NCBI GenBank assembly: GCA_025617745.1
Contig: CM046853.1
Coordinates: forward strand, 14,193,323-14,257,322
Direction: 5' to 3'
Source of the DNA: Heliocidaris erythrogramma
Taxonomy: Eukaryota; Echinodermata; Echinoidea; Camarodonta; Echinometridae
Length of the DNA: 64,000 nucleotides
The notes beneath the pieces are model-generated. The model made no database searches. It was given only the letters and a program-made list of their open reading frames with translations, and was not told where the DNA came from. The first letter of the stretch is position 1. Each line of letters begins with the position of its first letter. The translations under genes and the position numbers were made by a program. This document shows positions 63,254 through 64,000 of this stretch, one piece after another.

Positions 63254-64000
63254 CCTGTAAGCATAAATAATTCTTTTTAATACCATGAGGAAGATGGATG
63301 CTAGTCTGGGAAGAGAGAAAAAAACAGAGAACGATAAAAAGAAAAGCAAGTTGGAGACTTACCTTAAAGAATAATAACAGTAGTGATAATAGAGAGATTA
63401 ATCTGATACCATGGAAACTATGACAAAATCCAGATATCTCTTTTTCCTATAACCTTTCTTTTAAATATTTTATTTCTCTATGGACTTAATCAGTGTCTTT
63501 TCAAAAGATACTCTGAAAGATATTCGTAAGTAGACAGGCCATGGATTTTTGTTTTCGTTTCATAAGTTAGGTTCGTTTCGTTTTATTCATCTCTCTCTTT
63601 TTTGTTATTAAAAAAAAAATATGTCAAAATGGTATCAGAAATTATTACATAACAGCCTTTTTCCAATATATGAAGTGAAGGAAAAAGAAGAGAACTCTTC
63701 CTGTGCCTTTGTCATGTAATAGGTACATTCAATCACACATTGTTCCACCGCGAAATATATATATGATAGTCAATGTACATCAAAGTTTAGAGCATGAATA
63801 GAGCACGAAATCTTTTTGTATGCTGCCATAGCCATTTTTCAAGCAAAGTTTAAGCTGACTTAAACTGCTTGAAAATACAAGTATGAAACTTTTTGGCAAA
63901 AATCAGTCAAAATATAGTATCGAGAAGTGTGTTGGAACAAAAATACGACTTAATCGTATTTCTTGGCTTTCTGAGTATTTGCCGAAATTTAGGCCTACTC
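63254..64000. other. Probable intron of the second precursor gene
   Basis: It is AT-rich with no exon that joins in frame. The missing start exon is expected beyond the window edge. Confidence 0.35.

Noticed and set aside
63137..63349. 70-aa minus-strand frame starting MLFFLSFSVFFSLPRLASIF, signal-peptide-like
   Set aside because: It reads through the acceptor of the precursor exon in the wrong phase; the only possible intron to correct it would be under 30 bases.
63361..63410. Hydrophobic stretch with a perfect GTAAGT donor on the minus strand, candidate signal exon for 62998-63253
   Set aside because: There is no in-frame ATG before an upstream stop, and the donor phase does not match the acceptor.

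Overview
The window reads as AT-rich genomic DNA of a marine invertebrate deuterostome, most likely an echinoderm of sea-urchin type. This is inference from short exons in long introns with GT/AG borders, an SUR-like ABCC gene, tRNA-derived SINEs, an L2/CR1-like retrotransposon and dense foldback/MITE DNA; no marker gene fixes the species. A 500-base run of N (421-920) marks an assembly gap.

Five protein-coding loci can be supported. (1) 1022-4738 (+): the last five exons of an ABCC-family ABC transporter whose C-terminal nucleotide-binding domain is closest to sulfonylurea receptors. (2) 12256-24981 (-): a complete seven-exon gene for TIM17, the inner-membrane presequence translocase subunit (166 aa), with NRF-1-like and ETS-like motifs just upstream. 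(3) 34127-40524 (+): a two-exon class A GPCR resembling muscarinic receptors (509 aa); its TM7 exon lies in a block of about 3.5 kb that is repeated at 41779-44811. (4) 54100-55532 (-): a two-exon secreted precursor of 248 aa with a signal peptide, many Lys-Arg sites and a duplicated cassette ending in IPHIVQ-KR, a candidate neuropeptide precursor. (5) 62998-63253 (-): the last exon of another probable secreted precursor with KR sites and an acidic tail, whose start was not found.

Most of the rest is mobile or repetitive DNA, some with visible insertion signatures: a hAT-like element with an 8-bp target duplication (15884-17961), three TTAA-flanked elements (20387-22201, 59428-60472, 61018-61968), and three copies of a CACTA-ended MITE, two with 3-bp duplications. 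There are also a 1.1-kb near-perfect palindrome in TIM17 intron 1, foldback elements of several families, tRNA-like SINEs (one split by a foldback element), a 5'-truncated L2-like element with a frameshifted reverse transcriptase, and an older decayed reverse transcriptase in TIM17 intron 5.

The strangest non-coding stretch is 49971-51127: two arrays of a roughly 21-22-bp unit in which nearly every repeat is itself a palindrome centred on GATATC, separated by a duplicated MITE-bearing segment and followed by a second, unrelated tandem repeat. No operon-like cooperation is expected here; the genes look like unrelated neighbours.
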